A stretch of DNA of 64,000 nucleotides from Geothrix fermentans DSM 14018 (GCF_000428885.1 NZ_AUAU01000009.1:1-64000); one strand, 5' to 3'; positions 7,485 through 16,118 are shown, counted from the first letter of the stretch. Program-made: numbers and translations. The notes: generated from the sequence alone by a model not told the origin.

Positions 7485-8642
7485 ATGCTTCTTTCGTCGC
7501 GCCTTCCGCACAGTTTCGAACCGAACGCCCTGTCGGCGGCGCTGGCGCGGCTGCGGGGGGAGGGGCGGACGATCCTCGACCTGACCGTATCGAACCCCAC
7601 GCGCTGCGGCTTCGCCTATCCCGAAACCGAAATCCGCGCGGCGCTGTCTTCGCCCGGCGTGCTGGCCTACGACCCAGACCCCCTGGGATCCCGCGCCGCG
7701 CGGGAGGCGGTCGCCGCCCACCACGGCCACGGGCTCCAGGCAGACGATCTCCTGCTCACGGCGTCCACCAGCGAGGGCTACGGCCTGCTCTTCAAGCTGC
7801 TGGGGGATCCCGGCGACGAGATCCTGGTGCCCAGCCCCAGCTACCCCCTCTTCGAGTGGCTGGCACGGCTGGAGGGCCTGCGCGCCCGGCCAGTGCCCTC
7901 CTACTTCCACGACCGCTGGCACCTGGACCTGGGCGCCCTGGAGGTGGCGGTGGGCCCCCGCACGCGGGCGGTGGTGGTGGTGAACCCCAACAACCCCACC
8001 GGACACTTCCTGTCCAGGGCCGAGTGGAACGGCCTCACGGCCCTCTGCGCCCGGCATGGCCTGGCCCTGCTGGTGGACGAGGTCTTCGCGGACTACGCGC
8101 TGGAGCCGCCCGCGGATCGTCTGGCCACGGCCCTCGAGGACGCCAACCCGCCCTGCCCTGTGTTCCTGCTCTCGGGCCTCAGCAAGGTGGCCGCCCTGCC
8201 CCAGCTCAAGCTCGGCTGGACCGCCGCGCGCGGGGCCGGTGCCGCGGTACACCTGGAGGCCCTGGCCTTCCTGGCGGATCAGTACCTGTCCGTCTCGGCC
8301 CCCGTCCAGGCCGCGGCTCCCACCCTCCTGGCCCTGGCACCCGCGATCCGCGCCCAGGTGCGCGCCCGCCTCTCCGCCAACCTCGCGGCCCTGGACGCCG
8401 CACTCGCGCGGCACCCCCGCCTCACCCGCCTGCCCGTAGAGGGCGGCTGGTCCGTCCTCCTGCGCCGGCCCGCGGTGGACGCGGACGAAGCCTGCGCCCT
8501 CCGGCTGCTGGAGCAGGCGGCCGTCCTCACCCACCCGGGTTCCTTCTTCGACCTGCCCGGGGACGGCCACCTCGTGCTGAGCCTGCTGGGTCCGGAGGCG
8601 GCCTTTTGCGAGGGTCTCGACCGGATGCTTCCGATCCTCTGA
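7485..8642 (+). CDS. PLP-dependent aminotransferase, class I/II
   Basis: A 385-aa fold-type I aminotransferase. VVNPNNPTGHFLS is the conserved NPNNPTG motif and LLVDEVFADYAL holds the PLP-pyridine-binding aspartate. SGLSKVAALPQLKLGW contains the Schiff-base lysine in the SKxxxLPxxKxGW setting. The substrate (amino acid or amino sugar) cannot be assigned. No pathway partner adjoins it; the next gene begins 17 bp downstream and belongs to a different functional group. Confidence 0.9.
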   Translation: MLLSSRLPHSFEPNALSAALARLRGEGRTILDLTVSNPTRCGFAYPETEIRAALSSPGVLAYDPDPLGSRAAREAVAAHHGHGLQADDLLLTASTSEGYGLLFKLLGDPGDEILVPSPSYPLFEWLARLEGLRARPVPSYFHDRWHLDLGALEVAVGPRTRAVVVVNPNNPTGHFLSRAEWNGLTALCARHGLALLVDEVFADYALEPPADRLATALEDANPPCPVFLLSGLSKVAALPQLKLGWTAARGAGAAVHLEALAFLADQYLSVSAPVQAAAPTLLALAPAIRAQVRARLSANLAALDAALARHPRLTRLPVEGGWSVLLRRPAVDADEACALRLLEQAAVLTHPGSFFDLPGDGHLVLSLLGPEAAFCEGLDRMLPIL

Positions 8643-8659
8643 CATAATCGCCCATCCCC

Positions 8660-10684
8660 ATGAGCCCCCTCGCCTCCTGCCCCAGCTGCGGTGCCCCCCT
8701 GAGCTTCCGGCCCGGGACCATGGTGGCCGTCTGTTCCTACTGCAAGGCCCTGGCCGCCCGGCGCGACCGCGATCCGGAGCTGATCGGCAAGGTGGCCGAC
8801 CTGGTGGACACGGGCTCGCCCCTGGCCCTGGGCGCCACGGGCCGCTACACGGGCCGGACCTTCAGCCTGGCGGGCCGCGTGCAGCTCAAGCATCCCCTGG
8901 GCGGCGTGTGGGACGAGTGGTACCTGGCCCTGGATGACGGCCGCTGGGGCTGGCTGGCGGAGGCCCAGGGCCGCTTCTACCTCACCTTCACCCAGGCGCC
9001 CCGTGGGACGCTGCCGGCCCCCGCGGACCTGCAGCCTGGCGGCCTGGCGGACCTGGGACCGGACGGCCTCTGGACCGTGGACGAGGTGAGCGAGGCCGCC
9101 TTCCACAGCGCCGAGGGCGAGATCCCCTGGGCCGTGGAGCCGGGCGCCACCTACCGCTACGCGGACCTCTCGGGCCGCAACGGCGCCTTCGCCACCCTCG
9201 ACTACGGCGAGGATCCGCCCCTCTTCTTCCTGGGCCGGGAGGTGTCCCTGACGGAGCTGGGCATCCAGGGCGGCGCGAAGAAGCCCCCCAAGGTGGGCAC
9301 CCAGGCCCTCAACTGTCCCAAGTGCGGAGGCGCCCTGGCTCTGCGGGCCCCGGACCAGACCCAGCGCGTGGGCTGTCCCAGCTGCGGCAGCCTGCTCTCC
9401 ACCGAGGGAGGCAAGCTCGCCTTCCTCAAGAGCCTGAAGCAGCCGCGACAAGACATCGTGATCCCCCTGGGCGCCGAAGGCACGCTGCGCGGGGAGTCCG
9501 TCATCTGCATCGGCCAGCTGCGGCGGAGCTGCACCATCGAAGGCACGGCCTACCCCTGGAACGAGTACCTGCTCCTGGACAGCCGGCATGGCTTCCAGTG
9601 GCTGGTGCAGAGCGACGGGCACTGGAGCCTGGCCGTGGCCGTGGCGCCAGGGGAGGTCCCCCAGGTCCGCGACGGCCAGAAGAACCTCTGGGCTCAGGGC
9701 CAGAACTGGCGCCGCTTCCAGGATGTGGAGGCGGTGGTCGAGGGCGTGTGGGGGGAGTTCTACTGGCAGGTGGAGCAGGGCGAGCGGGTGGAGGTGGCCG
9801 AGTTCGTGGCCCCGCCCCGCAGCCTCACCCGCGAGCGCCAGGCCCACAAGGGCGGAGGCGGCGAGGTGAACTGGAGCCTCTCCACCTACCTGGAGCCCGG
9901 CGAGGTCTGGTCCGCCTTCAAGCTGCAGGGCGCCCCCCTGGAACCCGTCGGCGTCGCCTCCTTCCAGCCCAACCCCCACAAGGCCGCCCTGGCGAAGTCC
10001 GCCCTCTGGCTGGTGGGGGCCCTCGGCCTGCTGCTGCTGCTCGTGATGGCGGAATCCATCACGCACCGCGGCACAGAGCTGTTCCACCGGCAGCTGGACC
10101 TGTACGACCTGGCCCGCATCCAGGCGGAAGCCCCCGGGGCCGCCCGTCCGGGCATCCCCGCGCGCAGGCCCCAGGCCCCGGTGGTTCCCGCGGCTCCGGC
10201 GGAGCCCCAGGAGCCGGTCTTCTTTTCGGAACCCATCGAGATCAAGGATGGCCACCAGAACCTCGCGGTCACCCTCAGCGCCCCGGTGAACAACAGCTGG
10301 GTGGGCCTGGAGGGAGCCCTGGTGAGCGAGACCACTGGCGTGGCGGAGCTCTTCCTGGTGGAGTCGAGCTGGTACCACGGCGTGGATGGCGGCGAATCCT
10401 GGTCCGAGGGCGGCCGCACGGACACGGTGTTCCTGAGCGCCGTGCCGCCGGGCAGCTACGTGCTGCGCCTTGCGCCCCAGTGGGACGGGAAGGTTCCGCC
10501 CGTCAGGGCCATCGACGTGCGGCTGCGGCAGGGCGTCATGCGCTGGCTCTACCCTGGGCTCGCCCTGCTGGCCATCCTGCTCGTGCCCCTGCTCATGGTA
10601 CTCCGCATGGTGGCGTTCGAGAGCCGGCGCTGGCAGGAGAGCATGTACGCGCCGAACGCGGGCGCCTCGGGAGGCGATGACTGA
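8660..10684 (+). CDS. DUF4178 membrane protein with two zinc ribbons
   Basis: A 674-aa protein. An N-terminal zinc ribbon (CPSCGAPLSF...CSYCKAL, residues 8-29) is followed by a DUF4178 domain (GVWDEWYLALDDGRWGWLAEAQGRFYL). A second zinc ribbon (CPKCGG...CPSCGS, about 220-245) precedes a second DUF4178-like unit (YPWNEYLLLDSRHGFQWLVQ). A membrane helix at about 448-463, a periplasmic beta-rich segment and a second helix near 630-650 complete it. DUF4178 proteins occur beside DUF350 and spermidine-synthase-like genes, often with PspA relatives, and are thought to act in membrane-stress or polyamine-linked processes. The TGA shares one base with the next ATG. Confidence 0.85.
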   Translation: MSPLASCPSCGAPLSFRPGTMVAVCSYCKALAARRDRDPELIGKVADLVDTGSPLALGATGRYTGRTFSLAGRVQLKHPLGGVWDEWYLALDDGRWGWLAEAQGRFYLTFTQAPRGTLPAPADLQPGGLADLGPDGLWTVDEVSEAAFHSAEGEIPWAVEPGATYRYADLSGRNGAFATLDYGEDPPLFFLGREVSLTELGIQGGAKKPPKVGTQALNCPKCGGALALRAPDQTQRVGCPSCGSLLSTEGGKLAFLKSLKQPRQDIVIPLGAEGTLRGESVICIGQLRRSCTIEGTAYPWNEYLLLDSRHGFQWLVQSDGHWSLAVAVAPGEVPQVRDGQKNLWAQGQNWRRFQDVEAVVEGVWGEFYWQVEQGERVEVAEFVAPPRSLTRERQAHKGGGGEVNWSLSTYLEPGEVWSAFKLQGAPLEPVGVASFQPNPHKAALAKSALWLVGALGLLLLLVMAESITHRGTELFHRQLDLYDLARIQAEAPGAARPGIPARRPQAPVVPAAPAEPQEPVFFSEPIEIKDGHQNLAVTLSAPVNNSWVGLEGALVSETTGVAELFLVESSWYHGVDGGESWSEGGRTDTVFLSAVPPGSYVLRLAPQWDGKVPPVRAIDVRLRQGVMRWLYPGLALLAILLVPLLMVLRMVAFESRRWQESMYAPNAGASGGDD

Positions 10685-10863
10685 TGCGGATCCTCTACCT
10701 GATCTTCCTCGGCGGTGGCTTCAGCCTCATGGTGGCCAACGGCTTCTTCGGCCGGGAGTTCTTCGGCGCCCGCCGCCGTGCGGACCTGCCCCCCAGCGTG
10801 CGCCAAACGCCCGGGGCCTACCGCACCTTCCTTCACAACAACGGCTTTCACGGGGGTAAGTGA
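10684..10863 (+). CDS. Conserved 59-aa small membrane-anchored protein
   Basis: This small gene begins on the last base of the DUF4178 stop codon and ends on the first base of the DUF350 start codon, so it is tightly coupled in between. The product starts MRILYLIFLGGGFSLMVANG, one possible membrane helix, followed by a basic linker and a tail containing PPSVRQTPGAYRTF and ending HGGK. From memory, similar SVRxxPGxYR tails occur in small proteins of DUF350 loci, which supports a real gene; no function is known. Confidence 0.72.
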   Translation: MRILYLIFLGGGFSLMVANGFFGREFFGARRRADLPPSVRQTPGAYRTFLHNNGFHGGK

Positions 10864-11081
10864 TGATCGCGAACCAGCTGCTCCACCAGCTCCTCGTCGC
10901 CACCGTCTTCTCCATCCTGGGGCTCGTCATCCTCGGTGTGGTGTGGCTCATCCTGGTGAAGATCCTGCCCTTCTCCCTCCGCAAGGAGATGGAGGACGAC
11001 CAGAACATCGCCCTGGGCATCGTCCTCGGCAGCCTCATCCTGGGCATCAGCCTCATCATCGCCGCCGCGATCCATGGGTGA
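10863..11081 (+). CDS. DUF350 family small membrane protein
   Basis: A 72-aa protein with two membrane helices (VFSILGLVILGVVWLILV and IALGIVLGSLILGISLII) separated by the conserved ILPFSLRKEMEEDDQ-like loop, here LPFSLRKEMEDDQN. This is the DUF350 (YjfL) unit; longer members contain two copies. ATG 10863 overlaps the previous stop; a GTG at 10860 would add one residue. DUF350 genes sit beside polyamine and PspA-type genes in many bacteria, including yjfL of Escherichia coli. The cassette then appears interrupted by the inverted-repeat-bounded element at 11096-12162. Confidence 0.85.
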   Translation: MIANQLLHQLLVATVFSILGLVILGVVWLILVKILPFSLRKEMEDDQNIALGIVLGSLILGISLIIAAAIHG

Positions 11082-11095
11082 TTCTGGGTGCTAAA

Positions 11096-11127
11096 GATTC
11101 ACCACCAAGACACCAAGGCGCCAAGAA
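11096..11127. repeat. Left 32-bp inverted repeat (CACCAAG-type) of the DUF4268 cassette
   Basis: It begins GATTCACCACCAAGACACCA and continues in the same CACCAAG rhythm to 11127. The reverse complement of 12131-12162 matches it at 31 of 32 positions. It starts 15 bp after the DUF350 stop codon. Such length and identity strongly suggest paired element ends. Confidence 0.85.
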
Positions 11128-11152
11128 CTGCATGCTTCCTTGAGGGATAGCC

Positions 11153-12121
11153 ATGACCAAACTGCCTATTGCCAAGCGGTCATCTGTTCAAAACATGCGA
11201 ACGGTGTGGCCAAAAGAAACTGATTTTTCGGATTGGCTCATCACTCAAGACGGCATCGATCTTCTCGCCGAAGACCTAGAGGTGGAGATCGAAAACCCCC
11301 GTCGTGAGGCCAGAGGAGCCAACTTTTCATGTGATGTCGTGGCAAACCGCGTGGGGGATGAAAAACATGTGGTCGTCATTGAAAACCAGTTCGGGCGAAC
11401 CAATCATGACCACTTAGCCAAACTCCTCACGTACGCTGCGGCCCACAAGGCAATGACGGGCATATGGATCGCAGAAGAGGTTGCAGACGATCATCGCCAA
11501 GTCATTGATTGGCTGAATGAGAACACCCCCGACACGGTTGCACTCTACCTAGCCGAATTGAAGGCCTACACCATCGGAGCCAGCGCTGCCGCACCTCAAC
11601 TTGATCTGGTATGCCGCCCCAACATCACCGTGAAGCAGGCTAATGCAGATCTTTCTCCGGGAGACAAGGAACGTCGAGAATGGCGCATCGCCTTTTGGCA
11701 AGACATTCACCACAAGATGAAAGCTGAAAAACTCCCCTTTCGGCTTCAAAAGCCGGGGCCTGGGCACTGGTCATCGATCGCCATTGGACGCTCTGGTTTT
11801 CATGTGAACATGCTATTAACACCAAAAAACCAAAGCATTGTCGCTGAAATGGTGATCCAGCCTGACGGCTGGAAGGAGACCGCCTTCGAGCAGCTTCATG
11901 CACAGGCCAAGGAAATTGAGGAAGAAGTTGGTCGGTCATTGCAATGGCGGGCGATGCCAGAGAAGGCGTCATCCAAAGTGTTATTGGAAGAAAAGATCGA
12001 TCCGGATGATTCAGCCAATCGGAAGAAAGTCTGTGATTGGTTCGCCGAGTGGACGCCCAAGGTGTTCCTCGCATTTCAAGATCGTGTCAAAAAGCTCAGT
12101 GCACCAGAATCCGATTCCTAA
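11153..12121 (+). CDS. DUF4268 protein with PD-(D/E)XK-like N-terminal domain
   Basis: A 322-aa protein. The N-terminal half has a nuclease-like pattern: an acidic strand VEIENPRREARGANFSCDVV followed by KHVVVIENQFGRTNHDHLAKL. This matches a D...(E/Q)xQ variant of the PD-(D/E)XK core; the usual E-x-K lysine is replaced by N/Q. The C-terminal half (RIAFWQDIHHKM, WSSIAIGRSGFHVNMLL, LEEKIDPDD, WFAEWTPKVF) matches DUF4268, usually found in restriction-like or defence-associated proteins. Its base composition is near 50% G+C against about 70% in its neighbours, a strong sign of transfer. AGGGATAGCC precedes the ATG. No methylase or other partner is present. Confidence 0.82.
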   Translation: MTKLPIAKRSSVQNMRTVWPKETDFSDWLITQDGIDLLAEDLEVEIENPRREARGANFSCDVVANRVGDEKHVVVIENQFGRTNHDHLAKLLTYAAAHKAMTGIWIAEEVADDHRQVIDWLNENTPDTVALYLAELKAYTIGASAAAPQLDLVCRPNITVKQANADLSPGDKERREWRIAFWQDIHHKMKAEKLPFRLQKPGPGHWSSIAIGRSGFHVNMLLTPKNQSIVAEMVIQPDGWKETAFEQLHAQAKEIEEEVGRSLQWRAMPEKASSKVLLEEKIDPDDSANRKKVCDWFAEWTPKVFLAFQDRVKKLSAPESDS

Positions 12122-12130
12122 CCTCCAGCT

Positions 12131-12162
12131 TTCTTGGTGCCTTGGTGTCTTGGTGGTGAATC
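12131..12162. repeat. Right 32-bp inverted repeat (CACCAAG-type) of the DUF4268 cassette
   Basis: Reads TTCTTGGTGCCTTGGTGTCT and onward to 12162, the reverse complement of 11096-11127 with one mismatch. It begins 10 bp after the DUF4268 stop codon and ends 22 bp before the SpeE-like start codon. The repeat-bounded segment is 1067 bp long. Confidence 0.85.
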
Positions 12163-12183
12163 CTTTCTTCTTTGACCTCGACC

Positions 12184-13716
12184 ATGCCTGAACCTCCAGA
12201 GCAAACCCCATCGACGCTCAAGGCGCCGCTGCTGTTCATCAGCGTGTTGCTCATCGCCTCTTGCGGGCTGATCTACGAGCTGGTGGCGGGGACGCTGTCG
12301 AGCTACCTGCTGGGCGACTCCGTCATGCAATTCTCCACGGTGATCGGGGTCTACCTCAGCGCCATGGGGCTGGGCTCGTACCTCTCGAAGTTCCTCCAGC
12401 GGGGCCTGGCCCGGCGCTTCGTGGACCTGGAGCTGGCGGTGGCGCTGGTGGGCGGGTTCTCGGCGCCCATCCTCTTCCAGGCCTTCGCCCACACCCACGC
12501 CTTCCGTGTGGTGCTCTACGGCGTGGTGGCGGTGGTGGGCACGCTGGTGGGGCTGGAGATCCCCATCCTCATGCGCATCCTCAAGGACCAGGTGCGCTTC
12601 AAGGACCTCATCGCGGGCGTGCTCACCCTCGACTACATGGGCGCCCTCTTCGCGAGCATCCTCTTCCCCCTGCTCTTCATGCCCAAGCTGGGCCTGGTGC
12701 GCACCAGCCTCCTCTTCGGCCTGCTGAACGCCGCCGTGGGCCTCTGGTCCACCCGCCTGCTCCAGTCCCAGCTGGGGCCCACGCGGATGATCCGCCTCCG
12801 CTGCCTGGCCGTGATGGCCATCCTGGCCTTGGGCCTCGCCTTCGCCGGGAAGTTCACGCTGGCGCTGGAAGAGGAGGTCTTCGCGGACGAGATCGTCTAC
12901 GCGAAGGACAGCCCCTACCAGCGCATCGTCCTCACGCGGGGCCGGGGCAGCTTCCAGCTCTTCCTCAACGGGAACCTCCAGTTCTCCAGCGCCGACGAGT
13001 ACCGCTACCACGAGGCCCTGGTGCATCCCGCCTTCGCCGTGAAGCCGGATGCGAAGCGGGTGCTCATCTGTGGCGGCGGCGACGGGCTGGCCGTGCGCGA
13101 GGTGCTGAAGCATCCCTCGGTCCAGGAGATCGTGCTGGTGGACCTAGACCCCGCCATGACGGACATGGCGCGGTTCCAACCCATGGTGCGCCAACTCAAC
13201 GGGGCCTCCCTGGAGGACCCCCGGGTGAAGGTGGTGAACGCCGACGCCATGGTCTGGCTCCAGGAGACCTCGGGCCCGCCCTTCGACCTGGCCCTGGTGG
13301 ACTTCCCCGATCCCAACACCTACGCCCTGGGGAAGCTCTACACCTCGCGCTTCTACCGGTTGCTCCAGCGCCGCCTCACGGACGACGCCATGATCGCCGT
13401 GCAGAGCACTTCGCCCCTCATGGCCCGGCAGTCCTTCTGGTGCATCGCCGCCACCATGGAGGCCGCGGGCCTGAAGGTGAAGCCCTACCACCTGGCCGTC
13501 CCCTCCTTCGGCGTGTGGGGCTTCGCCCTGGCCTCCAAGCGCGACTTCGCCATCCCCACGCAGGTGCTGCCGGGCCTGCGCCACCTGTCCGACGAGGCCA
13601 CGGCCGCCATGTTCGCCTTCCCGAAGGACATGGACCGCGTGCCCACCGAAGTGAACCGCCTCGACAACCAGGTGCTGGTCCACCTCTACACCCGCGAGTG
13701 GCGGCGGTGGTCGTGA
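12184..13716 (+). CDS. speE: Membrane-anchored polyamine aminopropyltransferase (SpeE-like)
   Basis: A 510-aa fusion. Residues 15-225 form about seven membrane helices, and residues 230-510 the spermidine-synthase fold. The catalytic part shows QFSSADEYRYHEALVH (266-281), the nucleotide-binding loop ICGGGDG (295-301), VLVDLDPAM and DLALVDFPDP. SpeE transfers an aminopropyl group from decarboxylated S-adenosylmethionine to an amine acceptor; the membrane-fused subclass may modify a different or membrane-near substrate. ATG 12184 is used; an in-frame TTG at 12172 lies outside the domain. No AdoMet decarboxylase gene is adjacent. It is followed 10 bp later by a flavin amine oxidase. Confidence 0.9.
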   Translation: MPEPPEQTPSTLKAPLLFISVLLIASCGLIYELVAGTLSSYLLGDSVMQFSTVIGVYLSAMGLGSYLSKFLQRGLARRFVDLELAVALVGGFSAPILFQAFAHTHAFRVVLYGVVAVVGTLVGLEIPILMRILKDQVRFKDLIAGVLTLDYMGALFASILFPLLFMPKLGLVRTSLLFGLLNAAVGLWSTRLLQSQLGPTRMIRLRCLAVMAILALGLAFAGKFTLALEEEVFADEIVYAKDSPYQRIVLTRGRGSFQLFLNGNLQFSSADEYRYHEALVHPAFAVKPDAKRVLICGGGDGLAVREVLKHPSVQEIVLVDLDPAMTDMARFQPMVRQLNGASLEDPRVKVVNADAMVWLQETSGPPFDLALVDFPDPNTYALGKLYTSRFYRLLQRRLTDDAMIAVQSTSPLMARQSFWCIAATMEAAGLKVKPYHLAVPSFGVWGFALASKRDFAIPTQVLPGLRHLSDEATAAMFAFPKDMDRVPTEVNRLDNQVLVHLYTREWRRWS

Positions 13717-13726
13717 GGCCACAGCC

Positions 13727-15334
13727 GTGAAACGCCGAGACTTCCTCGCCGCGGGGGCCTTGTCCGCGGCTTCCCTCGCCTGCCGGCGGAAGCCGGAGTT
13801 CCCCTTCCAGGGCGAGCTGGTGGGGCCCGACCTCGCCCTGGGCCACTGGCTGCGCGGCGGCGCCTTTCCGGATCCGGAGCGCTTCGAGCCCATCTCCGTG
13901 CTGGTGGTGGGCGGCGGCGTGGCAGGCCTCAGCGCCGGCTGGCGCCTGGCCGGCGGCGGGGTGGACGACTTCCGCGTGCTGGAGCTGGAGGTCGAGCCCG
14001 GCGGCACCTCCCGCTCGGGCCGCAACCACGTGGGCGCCTTCCCCTGGGCCGCCCATTACCTGCCGGTGCCCGACCGCGGCAACCACGCGGTGCTGCACCT
14101 GCTGGACGAGTGCGGCATGCTGGAGGGCTTCGACGCGAAGGGCGAGCCCGTCTTCGCGGAGGAGGCCACCGTGCGGGCCCCGGAGGAGCGGATCTGGGCC
14201 TACGGCCAGTGGTGGGAGGGCCTCTACCTCCGGGCCGGGGCCAGCACCGAGGACGAGCGCCAGTACCACGCCTTCTTCCGGGAGGTGGACCACTGGGCGG
14301 CCTTCCGCGACGCGAAGGGCCGCCCCGCCTTCAGCATCCCGCGTTCGCGATGCTCGGACGCGCCGGAGGCCACGGCCCTGGACGGCCTCTCCTTCGCCGC
14401 TTGGCTCGATCAGCGCGGCCTCACCTCGCCCCGCCTGCGCTGGCTGCTGGACTACGCCTGCCGGGACGACTACGGCGCCCGCCTGGAGACCACCAGCGCC
14501 TGGGCGGGCCTCTTCTACTTCGCGGCACGGAAGCAGGGGCCGGGTGAGGACTCGCGCCCCCTGCTCACCTGGCCCGAAGGGAACGGCTTCCTGGTCAACC
14601 ACCTGCGCCGGGCCCTCGGCGAGCGGCTCCGGTGCGGCGTCATGGCCACCGCCATCCGCGAGGAGAAGGACGGCATCCTCGTCACCGCCTGGGACCACCT
14701 GAACCAGCGCCGCGTGGGCTGGAAGGCGAAGCACGTGATCTTCGCCGGGCCGCAGCACGTGGCCCGCCATGTGATCGAAGGCTTCGCCGCCGCCCGGCCG
14801 GCCTCGACCCGCATCCGCAACGCCCCCTGGATGGTGGCCAACCTCACCCTGCGAGGGCGGCCCAAGGAGCCCACCTTCCCCCTGGCCTGGGACAACGTGC
14901 TGCGGGACAGCGAGGCCCTGGGCTATGTGGTGGCCACGCACCAGAGCCTGAAGGATCACGGCCCGACCGTGCTCACCTGGTACCGGCCCTTCTCCGGGAC
15001 CGACTGCGACGGGGAGCGCGCCCGGCTCCGCGCCCTGGACTGGCCCGCCTGCGCCCGCCTGGTGATGGAGGACCTGCGCCCGGCCCATCCCGACCTCGAG
15101 GGCCTGGTGGCGCGTCTGGACGTCATGCGCTGGGGTCACGCCATGGTGCGCCCCGAGCCCGGCCTGCTGTGGAATCCGGACGTCCTCGCCCTGGCGCGAC
15201 CCTTCGGGAACATCCACTTCGCCCACACGGAACTGAGCGGCCTGGCCCTCTTCGAGGAGGCCCAGGACCACGGCCTGCGGGCGGCGGAGGAAGCGCTGGC
15301 GGCCTCAGGACGCCGCGGCCAGAGCTGGCGCTAG
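13727..15334 (+). CDS. Tat-exported FAD-dependent amine-oxidase-like protein
   Basis: A 535-aa protein. MKRRDFLAAGALSAASLAC combines a twin-arginine-like signal with a lipobox-like cysteine at residue 19, so it is probably exported folded and lipid-anchored. VLVVGGGVAGLSAGWRLA (about 60-77) is the FAD-binding Rossmann fingerprint, followed by PGGTSRSGRN as in flavin amine oxidases. HTELSGLALFEEAQDHGLRA closes the FAD site. Its place directly after the aminopropyltransferase suggests a polyamine or related amine as substrate; this is inference. It overlaps the converging histidine-phosphatase gene by 30 bp. Confidence 0.82.
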   Translation: MKRRDFLAAGALSAASLACRRKPEFPFQGELVGPDLALGHWLRGGAFPDPERFEPISVLVVGGGVAGLSAGWRLAGGGVDDFRVLELEVEPGGTSRSGRNHVGAFPWAAHYLPVPDRGNHAVLHLLDECGMLEGFDAKGEPVFAEEATVRAPEERIWAYGQWWEGLYLRAGASTEDERQYHAFFREVDHWAAFRDAKGRPAFSIPRSRCSDAPEATALDGLSFAAWLDQRGLTSPRLRWLLDYACRDDYGARLETTSAWAGLFYFAARKQGPGEDSRPLLTWPEGNGFLVNHLRRALGERLRCGVMATAIREEKDGILVTAWDHLNQRRVGWKAKHVIFAGPQHVARHVIEGFAAARPASTRIRNAPWMVANLTLRGRPKEPTFPLAWDNVLRDSEALGYVVATHQSLKDHGPTVLTWYRPFSGTDCDGERARLRALDWPACARLVMEDLRPAHPDLEGLVARLDVMRWGHAMVRPEPGLLWNPDVLALARPFGNIHFAHTELSGLALFEEAQDHGLRAAEEALAASGRRGQSWR

Positions 15335-15832
15335 TTCCTGCTTCTTCTCCACGAGCCGGGCCTCCCCCTGGGCGGGGATGGTCACGATCCAGATCCAGTC
15401 ATAGGTGTCCAGGGACCAGTAGGACACGGGCCCCTTCACGCCCAGGGCGCGGACGAGCTTCTTCATGAGGTCGTGGTGCCAGCAGACGATCACGGTCTGG
15501 CCGCGGCGCTCACGGAGGATCTCCGCGGCCAGGGCCGCGCTGCCGTCCTTGGGTCTCAGGACCGGCGACAGGCCCAGACGGGCGGCCGTGGGGGCCAGGG
15601 TCTGCTGGGTGCGCTTCAGGTCCGAGGCGTAGAGGGCCGCCGGGCGGTAGCCCGCCAGCAGCGGTGCCAGGGCCTCGGCCCGGCGCCGGCCGGCCTCGGC
15701 CAGGGGCGAGTCCCCGTCGAAGATGGACTGACGCTCCGCGTGCCGCAGCAGGACCACCGTGGTGTCCTGGGCCGCCAATCCCAGGGCGGAAAGGGCCAGC
15801 CAGACGAGGAAGGTGGTTCGGGCCAGGGTCAT
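15305..15832 (-). CDS. Exported histidine phosphatase family protein
   Basis: A 175-aa protein with a predicted signal peptide (LARTTFLVWLALSALGLAAQ) and the histidine-phosphatase signature VVLLRHAERQ (catalytic His with RHxE) at about residues 26-35. TVIVCWHHDLMKKL carries the second catalytic histidine. It lacks the extra insertions of phosphoglycerate mutase proper, so it is a small SixA/PhoE-like periplasmic phosphatase of unknown substrate. Its 3' end overlaps the convergent flavoprotein gene by 30 bp. Confidence 0.85.
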   Translation of the reverse strand: MTLARTTFLVWLALSALGLAAQDTTVVLLRHAERQSIFDGDSPLAEAGRRRAEALAPLLAGYRPAALYASDLKRTQQTLAPTAARLGLSPVLRPKDGSAALAAEILRERRGQTVIVCWHHDLMKKLVRALGVKGPVSYWSLDTYDWIWIVTIPAQGEARLVEKKQELAPALAAAS

Positions 15833-16118
15833 GGGAGCTCCACCTCCAGGTTAACGGAGGTCCGGCTCCCCTGTGATGGAGGACACATGATCTCCCAGGG
15901 CGGTGGAAGGTCGGGACACCTGTGGCGATCTGTTTCTTCCCACGGCTTCCGCCAGCGGCGCCGCCGGACCTCTTTGTGCATGTGATAACACTATTCATTG
16001 TTTTCTTTATGAATCATTTGGAATGGCTTCATCGGGCTTGACGTCCCCCGGTGCGGAGTGAGCATGGGGTCAACCAAACCCTTTCCAGATTCGGTCCCAC
16101 CTCCCCGGAGGAAGGTCG
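15833..16118. promoter_or_regulatory. 286-bp divergent intergenic region
   Basis: This gap separates the divergent histidine-phosphatase and membrane-protein genes. Its centre (15980-16020) is AT-rich against the GC-rich background and contains a dyad ATTCAT-N10-ATGAAT (15993-16014) that could be an operator. No unambiguous promoter hexamer pair was identified. GGAGGAAGG lies just before the start codon at 16119. Confidence 0.35.

Noticed and set aside
8279-10378. 699-codon minus-strand frame opposite the DUF4178 gene
   Set aside because: Low-complexity shadow with no recognisable domain; the plus strand encodes zinc ribbons and DUF4178 units.
11096-12162. Classical insertion sequence
   Set aside because: The single gene is not a transposase and the inverted ends are periodic words rather than transposon ends; kept as an unusual cassette instead.
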